Assembly: GCA_934675575.1 (NCBI GenBank)
Contig: CAKUQQ010000001.1
Span: 248,001-312,000 of the forward strand
Direction: 5' to 3'
Source: an uncultured Muribaculaceae bacterium
Lineage (GTDB): Bacteria > Bacteroidota > Bacteroidia > Bacteroidales > Muribaculaceae
Length of the DNA: 64,000 nt
Position numbers and translations under genes: made by a program. The notes under the pieces are model-generated. The model was not told the DNA's origin, searched no databases, and saw only the letters and a list, made by a program, of their open reading frames with translations. Below, piece by piece: positions 46,258 through 55,436 of this stretch. Within the stretch, counting starts at the first letter, position 1. Each line of letters opens with the position of its first letter.

Positions 46258-47508
46258 TTAATTGCTGGCGCGTGTTTGTCCGTCGCCCTCAATAATGTAT
46301 TTGTAGGTGGTGATTTCTGGCAGTCCCATGGGGCCTCTGGCGTGAAGTTTCTGGGTGCTTATGCCTATTTCTGCGCCAAAACCAAATTGACCGCCGTCGG
46401 TGAACGACGTGGGCAGGTTGGTATATACACACGCGGCATCAACCTCTTTCACAAACCTGTGCTTGGCTTCTTCATCTTCGGCTATTATGCTCTCGCTGTG
46501 TCCCGAAGAATAGCGCGCTATGTGGGCTAAGGCTTCGTCAATGCCGCTCACCACCTTCACCGACAGCTTGTAGTCTTTCCATTCGCAACCCCAGTCGTCG
46601 GGCGTGGCGTGAAGCAATGGTTGGGCATAGTGACCGTCGAGTGCGGCGTATGCCGCGTCGTCGGCATAGATTGTGACATTTTTATCGGCAAGCGGAGCTA
46701 CAAGCTCGGCAAGCTGTGGCAAGCGCGAACTGTCAACAAGCAGGCAGTCGAGCGCATTGCACACACTCACGCGTCGGGTCTTGGCGTTGAGCACTATGGC
46801 CTTGCCTTTGTGCAGGTCGCCCGATGTGTGGAAATAAGCATGGCAAATTCCGGCTCCGGTCTCAATCACCGGCACTTGTGAGTTCTTGCGCACAAAGTCA
46901 ATCAAGCCGCGTCCGCCACGCGGAATTATCAAGTCAACGAGTCCCACGGCATTCAAGAGTTGGGCTGTGGCCTCGTGTTCCATAGGGAGCAGTGTGGCAA
47001 TTGCCGTGTCAAGTCCTTCGGCTTCAAGCACTCTGGCAATGGTGGCTGTGATGGCAACATTGGAGTGAAAAGCGTCTTTGCCGCCTTTCATCACCACGGC
47101 GCTGCCGGCTTTTAGACTGAGTGCAAACACGTCGAACGTGACGTTTGGCCGAGCCTCATAAATCACGCCTATCACGCCAAACGGAACGCTCACTTTGGTT
47201 ATCTTCATGCCGTTTGGGCGCGTCCACTGTGCAAGGGTCTTGTTGAGGGGTGAAGGCAGAGCGGCCACGTCTTCCAAGCTCTTGGCGATGTCGGCAAGTC
47301 TTTCGGGGGTGAGCCGCAGCCTGTCGCGCATGGGGTTGTCCTCGTCCATTGCTGCAAGGTCGGCGGCGTTGGCTTGGAGTATTGTGGTGGTGTCTTCTAT
47401 TGTAGCTTTTGCCAAGTGGCGCAGCACGCGGTTTATGGTGTCGTCGTCAACCAGGTTGAGAGAGCGTGATGCGTGGCGGGCGCGTTCCAAAACAGTGGTT
47501 ATGTCCAT
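46258..47508 (-). CDS. proA: glutamate-5-semialdehyde dehydrogenase
   Basis: Second step of proline synthesis: reduces gamma-glutamyl phosphate to the semialdehyde with NADPH. 416 residues from MDITTVLERARHASR; the longer open frame from 47568 is not used. Core elements are MKGGKDAFHSN near residue 136, the catalytic cysteine in ETGAGICHAYFH and IIPRGGRGLIDFVRK. proB, which makes its substrate, is transcribed in the same direction but about 9.7 kb upstream, beyond an accessory island. A -7-like TATTTTTG at 47558-47565 could now drive it. Confidence 0.97.
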   Translation of the reverse strand: MDITTVLERARHASRSLNLVDDDTINRVLRHLAKATIEDTTTILQANAADLAAMDEDNPMRDRLRLTPERLADIAKSLEDVAALPSPLNKTLAQWTRPNGMKITKVSVPFGVIGVIYEARPNVTFDVFALSLKAGSAVVMKGGKDAFHSNVAITATIARVLEAEGLDTAIATLLPMEHEATAQLLNAVGLVDLIIPRGGRGLIDFVRKNSQVPVIETGAGICHAYFHTSGDLHKGKAIVLNAKTRRVSVCNALDCLLVDSSRLPQLAELVAPLADKNVTIYADDAAYAALDGHYAQPLLHATPDDWGCEWKDYKLSVKVVSGIDEALAHIARYSSGHSESIIAEDEEAKHRFVKEVDAACVYTNLPTSFTDGGQFGFGAEIGISTQKLHARGPMGLPEITTYKYIIEGDGQTRASN

Positions 47509-47609
47509 ATCACTAAATGTTGAGAGTCTGTTTGTCTGAATTCTTGTTTTAATGCCACAAAAATACAAACAAACTTGCTATTAGCGCGCACCATTGTGCC
47601 GCAAAGCTG

Positions 47610-47796
47610 TTAATGGCCCATGCGTGATGTGTCAACGGCTTTGACTGTCTTTTCTTTATATTCACCAAACTTGTAGATGACGGCAAACGTTCCAGACACC
47701 CACTCAGGCATAGTGGTTAGGTGAAAATCCTGGCTGCCGCCCACAGAGTGTGAAAAATGAGACAATTATGTGGCTTTGTGCGGAAAAAGTGGCAAT
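47610..47796 (-). pseudogene. remnant of a second copy of the SusC-like outer-membrane gene
   Basis: Bases 47610-47751 encode about the last 47 residues of the outer-membrane beta-barrel protein at 49829-51910 and differ at only a handful of bases. From about 47752 the sequence switches to match 52020-52063, the DNA upstream of that intact gene (shared TATGTGGCTTT and TGCGGAAA). So this copy has lost nearly the whole gene between its 3' end and its upstream region. The 318-base spacer between proA and the ATPase gene is otherwise without features. Confidence 0.88.
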
Positions 47797-47826
47797 ATTG
47801 CCAAAAAATCCGCGTAAAAAGAAACT

Positions 47827-49080
47827 ATGCAAATAAAAAGAGAATTTTATTTACAACAACTTATAGATGGCAAACAAAACGGACTGGTGAAGATTGTGAC
47901 TGGCATCAGACGCTGTGGTAAGTCGTTTCTTCTTTTCAAATTATTCAGGCAATATTTGCTTAAATCAGGAGTTGATTCAGACCACATAATACAGATAGCT
48001 CTCGATGACATTGAAAATGCGGATTTACGTGAACCTCTCACGTTGTATAAATGTATTAAGGCAAAAATGACAGATGGTGAGTTATACTATATTCTGTTGG
48101 ACGAAGTGCAGCTTGTTTCGCGATTTGAGGAAGTTTTGAATAGCTTACTGCGTATAGATAATGCCGATGTCTATGTAACAGGAAGTAACTCAAAATTCTT
48201 GTCAAGTGACATTATCACGGAATTTCGTGGCCGAGGTGACGAGATACGTCTTTATCCTCTTTCTCTCCCTGAGTATTGTGAGGGTATAGGCTTGTCTCCC
48301 GCTGAAGCATGGAAAGACTACTATACTTATGGAGGACTGCCACACATATTGTCGCTCGGAACAGAGAAAAAGAAAATTGATTACTTAAACAAATTGTTTG
48401 AAAGTGTTTATCTAATAGACATTTTGGAGCGTCAGCGTATCAAAAACAAGGCTGAATTTGAAGAACTTGTCAAAATTATCGCCTCAGGAATAGGAGCACC
48501 TACAAATCCGACGAAATTGGCGAATACGTTTAAGAGGGTGAAGAAAAAGAACATCGATTCTGTGACTATTGACCATTATCTTGGATATATGCAAGATGCG
48601 TTCTTAATAGAAAAGGCAGAGCGGTACAATGTCAAAGGTAAAAAATATATTGGTAGCCTTGCCAAGTATTATTTCACCGATCTTGGATTGCGAAATGCCA
48701 TATTAGGTTTACGCCAACAAGAAGAAACGCACATAATGGAGAATATTATCTACAATGAGTTATGCCGCAGAGGTTGTAAAGTAGATGTGGGTATGGTAGA
48801 ACAGCGTGTTGTTGACAACGATGGTAAGTGGCAACGCAAGCAGCTTGAAGTAGATTTCGTTGTGAATGAGGGTAATCAAAGATATTATATTCAGTCTGCG
48901 TTAGCTTTGTCCGATGAAGATAAACGAAAACAAGAAATGGGGTCATTACTTCGTATTAACGATTCGTTCAAGAAAATAATCATTGTAAAAGAAGACATAA
49001 AACCGTGGTGTGATGATAATGGTATTCTTACAATGGGATTATTGGATTTCTTGATGAATCCTAATAGCCTTAGGCAATAA
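47827..49080 (+). CDS. AAA-type ATPase with DUF4143 C-terminal domain
   Basis: 417 residues. Walker A is GIRRCGKS (26-33), Walker B is LLDEVQ (90-95), and sensor-like TGSNSKFLSS follows near 137. The C-terminal DUF4143 part includes LGLRNAILGLR and the nuclease-like QLEVDFVV. Members are common, often mobile, and have no settled role; links to defence or toxin-like functions have been proposed. It runs opposite to all neighbours and is visibly richer in A and T (AAA, TTA, ATA codons) than the rest, suggesting acquisition. It sits between two remnants of a duplicated block. Confidence 0.9.
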   Translation: MQIKREFYLQQLIDGKQNGLVKIVTGIRRCGKSFLLFKLFRQYLLKSGVDSDHIIQIALDDIENADLREPLTLYKCIKAKMTDGELYYILLDEVQLVSRFEEVLNSLLRIDNADVYVTGSNSKFLSSDIITEFRGRGDEIRLYPLSLPEYCEGIGLSPAEAWKDYYTYGGLPHILSLGTEKKKIDYLNKLFESVYLIDILERQRIKNKAEFEELVKIIASGIGAPTNPTKLANTFKRVKKKNIDSVTIDHYLGYMQDAFLIEKAERYNVKGKKYIGSLAKYYFTDLGLRNAILGLRQQEETHIMENIIYNELCRRGCKVDVGMVEQRVVDNDGKWQRKQLEVDFVVNEGNQRYYIQSALALSDEDKRKQEMGSLLRINDSFKKIIIVKEDIKPWCDDNGILTMGLLDFLMNPNSLRQ

Positions 49081-49104
49081 GCATATTATTTTATTATCGC
49101 ATGT

Positions 49105-49629
49105 TGGGTAGTGTGGAGATAGCCTCCAGCAGCGAGTAGGTGTCAACCACCGACTCCAATGACTGGCAACAGGCTTTCTTGCAGCGCCCCTCCACTGCAT
49201 CAACGAAGTTTTTTATCTCACTGAAATACCCTTGTGTGAAAATCTGGTTGTTTTGCACTATAGTGGCAAATTTTTTCCAGCGGCACACCCATCAGGGTTT
49301 GCTGCTTGCTTTGAAATGTAAGGTGTTCCATTTGCGTCATGTGATATGAGCCTTTACTGGTGTTAACCGTGAGAGCTTAGGTGGCAGTGCTCCATGAGTA
49401 TGCTGTGGATAGCTCAATTACTCCGGTGGCATATTTGTGTTTAAGAATTAGCATGATTGTGTGGTCATTGACGCTTTCCGCACACTTGACCTCAGCTTTG
49501 CCAAACAAGAATGTTACACAATCCAGGGGGTGAATAAACAGGTCAAGCAGCGCGTTGCCTTCGGGATATGCACCTGTGAGGTACTTCTTGTTGTAGGTGA
49601 CAGGGCTGTCTCCGTTTTTCTTCAATTCT
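49105..49629 (-). pseudogene. broken copy of the Gfo/Idh/MocA oxidoreductase gene
   Basis: Nearly identical to 53258-53826, the 3' half of the intact oxidoreductase gene. Three lesions are visible: the 5' part is missing (match stops at TTCAATTCTT near 49629), a 47-base deletion shifts the frame near 49267, and a single base change turns a Glu codon into TAA at 49377-49379. It cannot make a working enzyme. Confidence 0.92.
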
Positions 49630-49734
49630 TATTTGTGGATATGCGATGCTTGCATACCCCAGTAGCATATATGGTTGTCCATCATGTATCAAATGCGAAC
49701 TTTCATCACAATAGATGTTAAATGTCTTGTTCAT
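49630..49734 (-). pseudogene. 5' fragment of a DUF3800-type gene
   Basis: Starting at 49734 the frame reads MNKTFNIYCDESSHLIHDG and continues PYMLLGYASIAYPQIR before it joins the oxidoreductase fragment. The opening with YCDESS followed by YMLLGY is characteristic of DUF3800 proteins, which have an RNase H-like fold and often travel with mobile or defence loci. Only about 35 codons survive. A perfect promoter still stands in front. Confidence 0.6.
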
Positions 49735-49772
49735 ATTGCAGCCATTACTCTGATTGCTTAAATAATTATTGG

Positions 49773-49805
49773 CAAAGATAATAATTCATTTTAACAATTA
49801 GCAAA
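49773..49805 (-). promoter_or_regulatory. promoter of the truncated DUF3800 gene
   Basis: On the minus strand TTTG (49805-49802), 21 nt, TATCTTTG (49780-49773), 39 bases before the ATG. It now leads only into the pseudogenes. Confidence 0.6.
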
Positions 49806-49828
49806 GGTATAATATGGTGGGTCGTATT

Positions 49829-51910
49829 TCAATGGCCCATGCGTGATGTGTCAACGGCTTTGACCGTCTTTTCTTTATATCCGCCAAACTTGTAGATGAC
49901 GGCAAACGTTCCCGACACCCACCCAGGCATAGTGGTTAGGTGAAAATCCTGGCTGCCGCCCACAGAGCGTGATTTGAATTTTGTGTTCAACAGATTGTTG
50001 CCTTTGATGCGAATACCCCACGCTCCGTCGTGCGATGTCCATTGCAACGTGGCATTCAAGAGGAACACAGGGTTAATGTCATAAACTCCTTGTATGGCCT
50101 TTGATTGGAAGAAAGGGTTGACGATTAGGCGCAAGTCTTGTGTTCTGCAGAGTTTCATCGACGCAGTGCCGCCCAATGTGGCAGTTATCTTTTGGCGGTC
50201 AAAGGGTAGGTCAAAGAAATCGCTGCTTTTGTCGTGGCGATAAGTCCCCACGGCATAAACATTTCCGTTGAGCCATTTTCCTGCATGGAACATGGCTGAA
50301 ACTTGCAGACCAAAGTTGCGGTTGTAGTCATAGTTGATTTCTTGAAATATTACAGCCAATCTGTCTGACGGTTGATAAGGCAACTGTCCGGCATAGTTGG
50401 GCTTGAGGCTTGCAAAGGCCATTAATGTGTAGCGTTGCCTAAACTGCCACATGAGATTTATGTTGTAGTACGAATATGGCTTCAAATTAGGGCTTCCCCA
50501 TATTTCTCTGTAAGTTGAGGAATAGAAAATGCCGCTCATTGTTGCCCAATAGCTTGGAAATTCGGAATTTGAGTTAAATGATAGGTTAAGTATGTTGTTG
50601 GTGTTGATTTTCCAGATAGTGTTTAGTGTTGGATAGCAACGCCACTCATTCCATTTTGGTGTGTGATACTGCTCGGCAGCCATCGAAGCCTCAAGGCTTA
50701 TTGCTTTTGTGAATTGTTTACTGAATCCAGCATATAAGTTCCAAATCCGTTCCGAGACATTCACGTTGCTTGATGCGTCAGGAAGTTCATTGCCTTGCTT
50801 GTCGAGAGTGGTTTGGTAACTGTCGTTTCTTGAAAACTGGGCTTTCACACCGTATGACAACCCCCAACCATGCTTGAGGTAATGGCTTTGGTCGGCAGCA
50901 AACAGCCATTTGTTGATGGTTTGGCGGCTGTTTGTTGTCAAATCGCGCTCGGTGTCATACAATGTGCCGTCAAGGCGCTGTCGCTGGGGATTGCGGTAAT
51001 AGGTGTAAGAACCGCTTAGTTGCAGACCGAAAGGCAATGTGTAGTTTACATCTGCATTGTGTAGATACACAGTGTTGTTTGTGTGTTGCACCGATGTGCC
51101 GGAACCATAAGAACGCAAGTCTGAATTGCTGTCGCTCCATTTGCCTGTGTATGCAGCACTAAGGCGATGATTCTTGGCAAAAGCATAGTTCAGACCAAGT
51201 CGGTAGTCGTGTCCTTTGCGTAAAGATTTTTGATTGGTTGACTCAACGTATGTCAGGTGTTCGTTTTCAATAAATTGGTTGGCATTGGTGGCGGTGTATG
51301 TGTATGAATGGCCGTCGTAGAACGAGTATTGTGCGTCCATTCCTAACTTGCCATGCTGCACATCTACATAACCTTTGGCCACGCCCAGTCCATATTTGCT
51401 TTGTTCCCAAGCACCTACGAGCTGACCTGAAACTTGGTTCGTTCCAGAGTTGTCTTTTGTCACAATGTTGATTGCCATGCCGCGCACATGGAGTCGTGCC
51501 GGTGCGGAAAGCATTACTTTGGCTTTGGCCAGCTGTGCTGCCGGCATTGCTTTGAGCCGGTCGGCAATTTGGTCGTTGGAGAGTGTGGTAGCTTGACCGT
51601 TTATTATAAGAGTCACCTCATTGCCAGAAAACTTAATGCTGCCATCGGCATCACTTACGCCAGGTATTCGAGTCAGTGCTTCGTATGCGTTGTCGGCAGG
51701 CAATTGTTTCAAAAGCAAGGGCATGTTATACGACAGCATGCCGCGTTCTGCTTTAACGATGGGACGTGAACCTTTGACCATGATTTCTGGCAATTCGTGC
51801 ATCATGTTTTCCATGGAGAGAGAGTCTGTTTGACTTGTGGGTTGGGCATTGCTTGTTGTGACTGCGCATAGCAAGACTGCGGACATAAATAGCCTATATT
51901 TCATTAACAT
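49829..51910 (-). CDS. SusC/TonB-receptor-like outer-membrane beta-barrel protein (OMP_b-brl_3 type)
   Basis: 693 residues (or 691 from the second Met at 51904), signal peptide ending TTSNAQ near residue 22. A plug-like domain occupies about 40-155 (LPEIMVKGSRPIV, then IPGVSDADGSIKF and VTLIINGQAT). The rest is a 22-strand-type barrel rich in aromatic residues and ending in a short basic tail. There is no N-terminal carboxypeptidase-like domain and no SusD partner nearby, so it is not a standard polysaccharide-uptake pair. Its promoter carries a long homopolymer tract. The cargo is unknown. Confidence 0.88.
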   Translation of the reverse strand: MLMKYRLFMSAVLLCAVTTSNAQPTSQTDSLSMENMMHELPEIMVKGSRPIVKAERGMLSYNMPLLLKQLPADNAYEALTRIPGVSDADGSIKFSGNEVTLIINGQATTLSNDQIADRLKAMPAAQLAKAKVMLSAPARLHVRGMAINIVTKDNSGTNQVSGQLVGAWEQSKYGLGVAKGYVDVQHGKLGMDAQYSFYDGHSYTYTATNANQFIENEHLTYVESTNQKSLRKGHDYRLGLNYAFAKNHRLSAAYTGKWSDSNSDLRSYGSGTSVQHTNNTVYLHNADVNYTLPFGLQLSGSYTYYRNPQRQRLDGTLYDTERDLTTNSRQTINKWLFAADQSHYLKHGWGLSYGVKAQFSRNDSYQTTLDKQGNELPDASSNVNVSERIWNLYAGFSKQFTKAISLEASMAAEQYHTPKWNEWRCYPTLNTIWKINTNNILNLSFNSNSEFPSYWATMSGIFYSSTYREIWGSPNLKPYSYYNINLMWQFRQRYTLMAFASLKPNYAGQLPYQPSDRLAVIFQEINYDYNRNFGLQVSAMFHAGKWLNGNVYAVGTYRHDKSSDFFDLPFDRQKITATLGGTASMKLCRTQDLRLIVNPFFQSKAIQGVYDINPVFLLNATLQWTSHDGAWGIRIKGNNLLNTKFKSRSVGGSQDFHLTTMPGWVSGTFAVIYKFGGYKEKTVKAVDTSRMGH

Positions 51911-51932
51911 TTGCGCTTGTTTTTATCTTGCA

Positions 51933-51967
51933 CAAAGATACAGAAATGCGCTCCCCCCCCCCCCAAA
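51933..51967 (-). promoter_or_regulatory. promoter with 12-nt G tract, probable phase-variable switch
   Basis: On the minus strand T10 then G12 (plus strand A at 51965-51974, C at 51953-51964). The T/G junction forms TTTG (51967-51964), and TATCTTTG is at 51940-51933. The spacer is 23 nt, slightly longer than the usual 19-21, and 11 of its bases are G. Changes in tract length would alter spacing and so promoter strength. The ATG is about 23 bases beyond the -7 box. Confidence 0.7.
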
Positions 51968-52080
51968 AAAAAAACTTGGAATTAACAAAAATTTAATGAT
52001 ATTTGTGGTAGAGGCGAAAACGTGGAAAATGAGGTTGGTATGTGGCTTTATGCGGAAACCCCAAGTCTCCATTCTTGTAC

Positions 52081-53120
52081 TTACAGTAAAGGCGTCATAT
52101 AAAGCGGAAGATAGGTGATGCCGTCCACTACCTTATAGTCGGCGGCATGCAAAACGGTAGGAGTGGTCACATATTCTCCAAACTTCTTCATACACTTTGT
52201 CAGTGAAGACAACGTGTAGTTTTTGCCTCTTTTTACTTCTATCGGACGGATATTATGATGGGTGGTCACTTTGTCTTTTTGGAGCAAGAAGTCGATTTCC
52301 ATACGTTCTTCGGCTTTTTCTGAAGACTTGCTATAGAAAAAAAGCTTGTTACCACTTGCTGTCAACATTTGAGCCACGATATTCTCAATGAGCATTCCTT
52401 CGTTAACCTCCAGTTTTCCAAAGAGTAAATTCTGATAAATCTCTGACGAAACGATACCCTTTTCATCAAAAGAGTGACTGAGCAACAGGCCAAGCACTTT
52501 AATGTAGTACGGTCTTCGTTCATCTTAAGCCCGATGTTTGGCTCTGTTGAGTTGTAGCAAATGTTGACAACTCTTGCGTCTTTCAACCAAAAGAAAGCAT
52601 TGTCCCAATCTCGATATTTCGCACCAGGTTTTAGGGCAGATAGCCGGAACTTCTTTTCGTGTTTAGATAGTTGAGGAGGAATTTGGTCGAATATGGACGC
52701 CACCTTGTCGGCAATCTCACTTGCGTAATTGAAAATGTCGTTGCGATAGATTGTCAGAACATCGCGTTTAGCGGCATCTACAGCATCGAAATCTTTAGTC
52801 TCAACATACTTCTTAACTGCTTGTGGCATACCTCCAACTACCATATAGAGACGGAAAGCGTCCATAGCTTGACGATGAAAAGCCTGTCCCATCGGTTTTC
52901 GCTCTGCATACATTTTCCGTATCAAGTCCATCAGCATGTCGTTACCAGTAGCCCAGAGAAACTCTTCAAAGTCCATTGGGTACATCTGTATAGGACGCTC
53001 TTCTGACGGGAGTACGATGCCTTGCATATTTTTCTTGATGCTTACCAGCGAGCCTGTTTCAATGTAGTCATATCGACCATCTGCTACTAAAAACTTGATG
53101 GCAGCTCTCTCTTTGATGCA
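52081..53120 (-). pseudogene. truncated and frameshifted DUF4143 ATPase gene
   Basis: Reading leftward, the surviving part begins near AIKFLVADGRYDYIETGSL and continues through IVLPSEERPIQMYPMDFEEF, both hallmarks of the long DUF4143 ATPase subfamily. The entire Walker A/B half is missing upstream. Near 52490-52500 one A is lost: the frame reading NEDRTTLK continues correctly only in a second frame (VLGLLLSHSFDEKGIVSSE). That frame then reaches the normal end (EVKRGKNYTLSSLTK). It is a different subfamily from the intact ATPase at 47827-49080. Confidence 0.88.
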
Positions 53121-53247
53121 CCTTTTTGAGATTTTTATGCAATGGTTTTATTGAGAAATTACTGGCGATGCAATAAAATTATGGCTCAATTTGGAATGCA
53201 CAAAAGGGTAGCAAAGGACTGAAGTGTGATTTTTTGAAGGGTTATGG

Positions 53248-54300
53248 CTAGTGGGGCAGTGTGGAGACGGCCTCCAGCAGCGAGTAGGTGTCAACCACCG
53301 ACTCCAATGACTGGCAACAGGCTTTCTTGCAGCCCCCCTCCAATGCATCAACGAAGTTTTTTATCTCACTGAAATATCCTTGTGTGAAAATCTGATTGTT
53401 TTGCATTATGGGGGCAAAATTGTTTCTGGCAAACAAATCGATTGTGACGTTTGGTCGTGGGCAGATTTTTTCCAGCGGCACACCCATCAGGGTTTGCTGC
53501 TTGCTTTGAAATGTAAGGTGTTCCATTTGCGTCATGTGATATGTGCCTTTACTGGTGTTAACCGTGAGAGCTTCGGTGGCAGTGCTCCATGAGTATGCTG
53601 TGGATAGCTCAATAACTCCAGTGGCATGTTTGTGCTTCAGAATTAGCATGAGTGTGTGGCCATTGACGCTTTCCGCGCACTTGACCTCGGCTTTGCCAAA
53701 CAAGAATGTTACGCAATCTAAAGGGTGAATAAACAGGTCGAGCAGTGCGTTGCCTTCGGGATATGCACCTGTTAGGTACTTCATGTTGTAGGTGACAGGG
53801 CTGTTGCCGTTTTTCTTCAATTCTTTTTTGAGTGTTTGTATGGCAGGAGCAACGCGCTTTTGCAGCCCCACTGCCACAAGAGGCAATCCCGAAGCCCTTC
53901 TGGTGGCTATGAGGCGCATTAGTTCATCTTGGCTCTGGCACGGCGGCTTCTCTATAAAAAGGGCTTTGCCGCTTTTGATTACCTCGCTCGCAATGCTGAA
54001 GTGTGCTTGTGGACTTGCACACACAAAGACACCGGTTATCTCATTGTCGCTCACGATGTCGCGCAATGACGTGGTGGCTATTACGCCTGGGAATGCCGAC
54101 TCAATCAGCGGTTTTTTGTCGGCACTCTTGCAGCAGATGCGCTTTAGCGGCACATGCAGATAGCTGAGAACCGGATAAAGATTGCTTGTGCTGTGGCTCC
54201 CTATGCCCACAAAGGCATATTTCTTGGAGCAGCGTTGTTGCAACATTTGCTTGCTGCGCAAGTGCTTGTAGCGGTTGATTAGTAGTTTTAGTTGTTCCAT
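53248..54300 (-). CDS. Gfo/Idh/MocA family oxidoreductase
   Basis: 350 residues from MEQLKLLINRY. The start is chosen because its A is the last base of the radical SAM stop codon (TAATG), the mark of coupled translation. The Rossmann fold has YAFVGIGSHSTS (near 30), FVCASPQAHF near 95 and the family EKPP motif near 117-120. The C-terminal alpha/beta domain contains HPLDCVTFLFG. Family members oxidise or reduce sugars, inositols and similar compounds with NAD(P). It is the last gene of an operon with the sigma/beta-barrel fusion and a radical SAM protein. A decayed copy lies about 4 kb downstream. Confidence 0.9.
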   Translation of the reverse strand: MEQLKLLINRYKHLRSKQMLQQRCSKKYAFVGIGSHSTSNLYPVLSYLHVPLKRICCKSADKKPLIESAFPGVIATTSLRDIVSDNEITGVFVCASPQAHFSIASEVIKSGKALFIEKPPCQSQDELMRLIATRRASGLPLVAVGLQKRVAPAIQTLKKELKKNGNSPVTYNMKYLTGAYPEGNALLDLFIHPLDCVTFLFGKAEVKCAESVNGHTLMLILKHKHATGVIELSTAYSWSTATEALTVNTSKGTYHMTQMEHLTFQSKQQTLMGVPLEKICPRPNVTIDLFARNNFAPIMQNNQIFTQGYFSEIKNFVDALEGGCKKACCQSLESVVDTYSLLEAVSTLPH

Positions 54301-55430
54301 TAGTTGCAAATGCGTTTGAGATAGTGCTTATATGTTTCCTTGGCGCTCGCCGTCCACTGATAATGGCCGTAAAACAGTTCTATCAGCTTTTTGGGCAGAA
54401 AACGTTCCATGTTGCGCAATAGAATTATGTCGTATTTGCGGTGAAAGTTTATCCAGCAGCCGTTGCACTCTTTTGAGTATTTGCATTGTGTGGAGCATGA
54501 TTGCGCAGAATTGAAGATTTCGTCAAGCGTGTTCTGGTGAATGTTGCCAAGCTTTACATCGAGATTCTGGCACAACGGCACATCGCCATTTGAGTGTATC
54601 ACCAGCTCGCTGAAAATGCTTTGGCAGCGTAGCTTCAGGTTGCCGTTACGCCACTCGTCATACAGTGCCACGAAATCATAGTTCTCCTCGGTGTTGTGAA
54701 TGTTTGCAGGTATCTTTTGCAGATAGTTTTCCACATCGGCTGTGAGCAGCTCGGCTGTGGTGTCCATAAAATCCATTGTGCCATAAATGCCTATGCGCAC
54801 GTCCACGTTATATTTCTTGGCAATGCCTATGACATGCTCCATGTCGGCAAAGCTGTTCCAAGGCGACAGGCAGAACATCAAAGAAATGGGGACTTCGTCT
54901 TTTAGAGTTTCAATCACCTCAATCACTTTGTCGTATCCGTCACGGCCACGCATGAATTTGTAGGTTTCTTTGTCACCGTCAAGCGACAGATACAAGTGCT
55001 TGGGGTGGAAACGCCTGACCACATCAACCACTTTTTGAGGCAAAAGGCAGTTTGAGAGCAAGGTGTAATTAGGGTGATTTCTCATGAACCACTCCATGAT
55101 TGCGTAGGCTTCGGGGTGAAGCACAAATTCTCCGCCCTCAAGCCCTACCACGGTGTTTGGGGTAACGCACTTGCTCATCATGAGCGTTTTGATGTCGGAG
55201 AGAGAAAGGTTCTCTTGAGGCTTCTTCCATATAGAGCAGTGCTTGCAGCGCGACTGGCATCGTGTGGTGGAATAAATCATGAGTGTGCTTAGCTTCTTGT
55301 GCCTGGGGCGTGAAATGTTGTTGAGATAGAGAAATCCGTTGTATAAGTAATCCTTAATGCTGTACATGTTTCTTTCAAAGCTTTTGTGCTTCTGCTTAAT
55401 TAGATGCAAAAAGGCTTCGAAAGACTGCAT
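54300..55430 (-). CDS. radical SAM protein with SPASM-like C terminus
   Basis: 376 residues, or 355 if translation starts at the inner MYSIKDYLYNG (55367). The radical SAM cysteine motif CQSRCKHC lies near residue 58-65, followed by VVGLEGGEFVLHP, the GGE box. A C-terminal SPASM-like cluster region has VPLCQNLDVKLGNI and CSTQCKYSKECNGCW, enough cysteines for extra 4Fe-4S clusters. Such enzymes modify peptides, sugars or cofactors by radical chemistry. It starts 6 bases after the sigma/barrel gene and couples to the oxidoreductase gene. The substrate is unknown. Confidence 0.92.
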   Translation of the reverse strand: MQSFEAFLHLIKQKHKSFERNMYSIKDYLYNGFLYLNNISRPRHKKLSTLMIYSTTRCQSRCKHCSIWKKPQENLSLSDIKTLMMSKCVTPNTVVGLEGGEFVLHPEAYAIMEWFMRNHPNYTLLSNCLLPQKVVDVVRRFHPKHLYLSLDGDKETYKFMRGRDGYDKVIEVIETLKDEVPISLMFCLSPWNSFADMEHVIGIAKKYNVDVRIGIYGTMDFMDTTAELLTADVENYLQKIPANIHNTEENYDFVALYDEWRNGNLKLRCQSIFSELVIHSNGDVPLCQNLDVKLGNIHQNTLDEIFNSAQSCSTQCKYSKECNGCWINFHRKYDIILLRNMERFLPKKLIELFYGHYQWTASAKETYKHYLKRICN

Positions 55431-55436
55431 GTGCTT

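Noticed and set aside
47827..53120. The two DUF4143 ATPase genes as copies from the same duplication
   Set aside because: They are on opposite strands and belong to clearly different subfamilies with no evident nucleotide similarity.
53131..53247. Spacer between the ATPase pseudogene and the oxidoreductase as a hidden small gene
   Set aside because: No start codon with a plausible frame, and the bases are A+T-rich without motif; it probably is the scar where the ATPase N-terminal half was lost.
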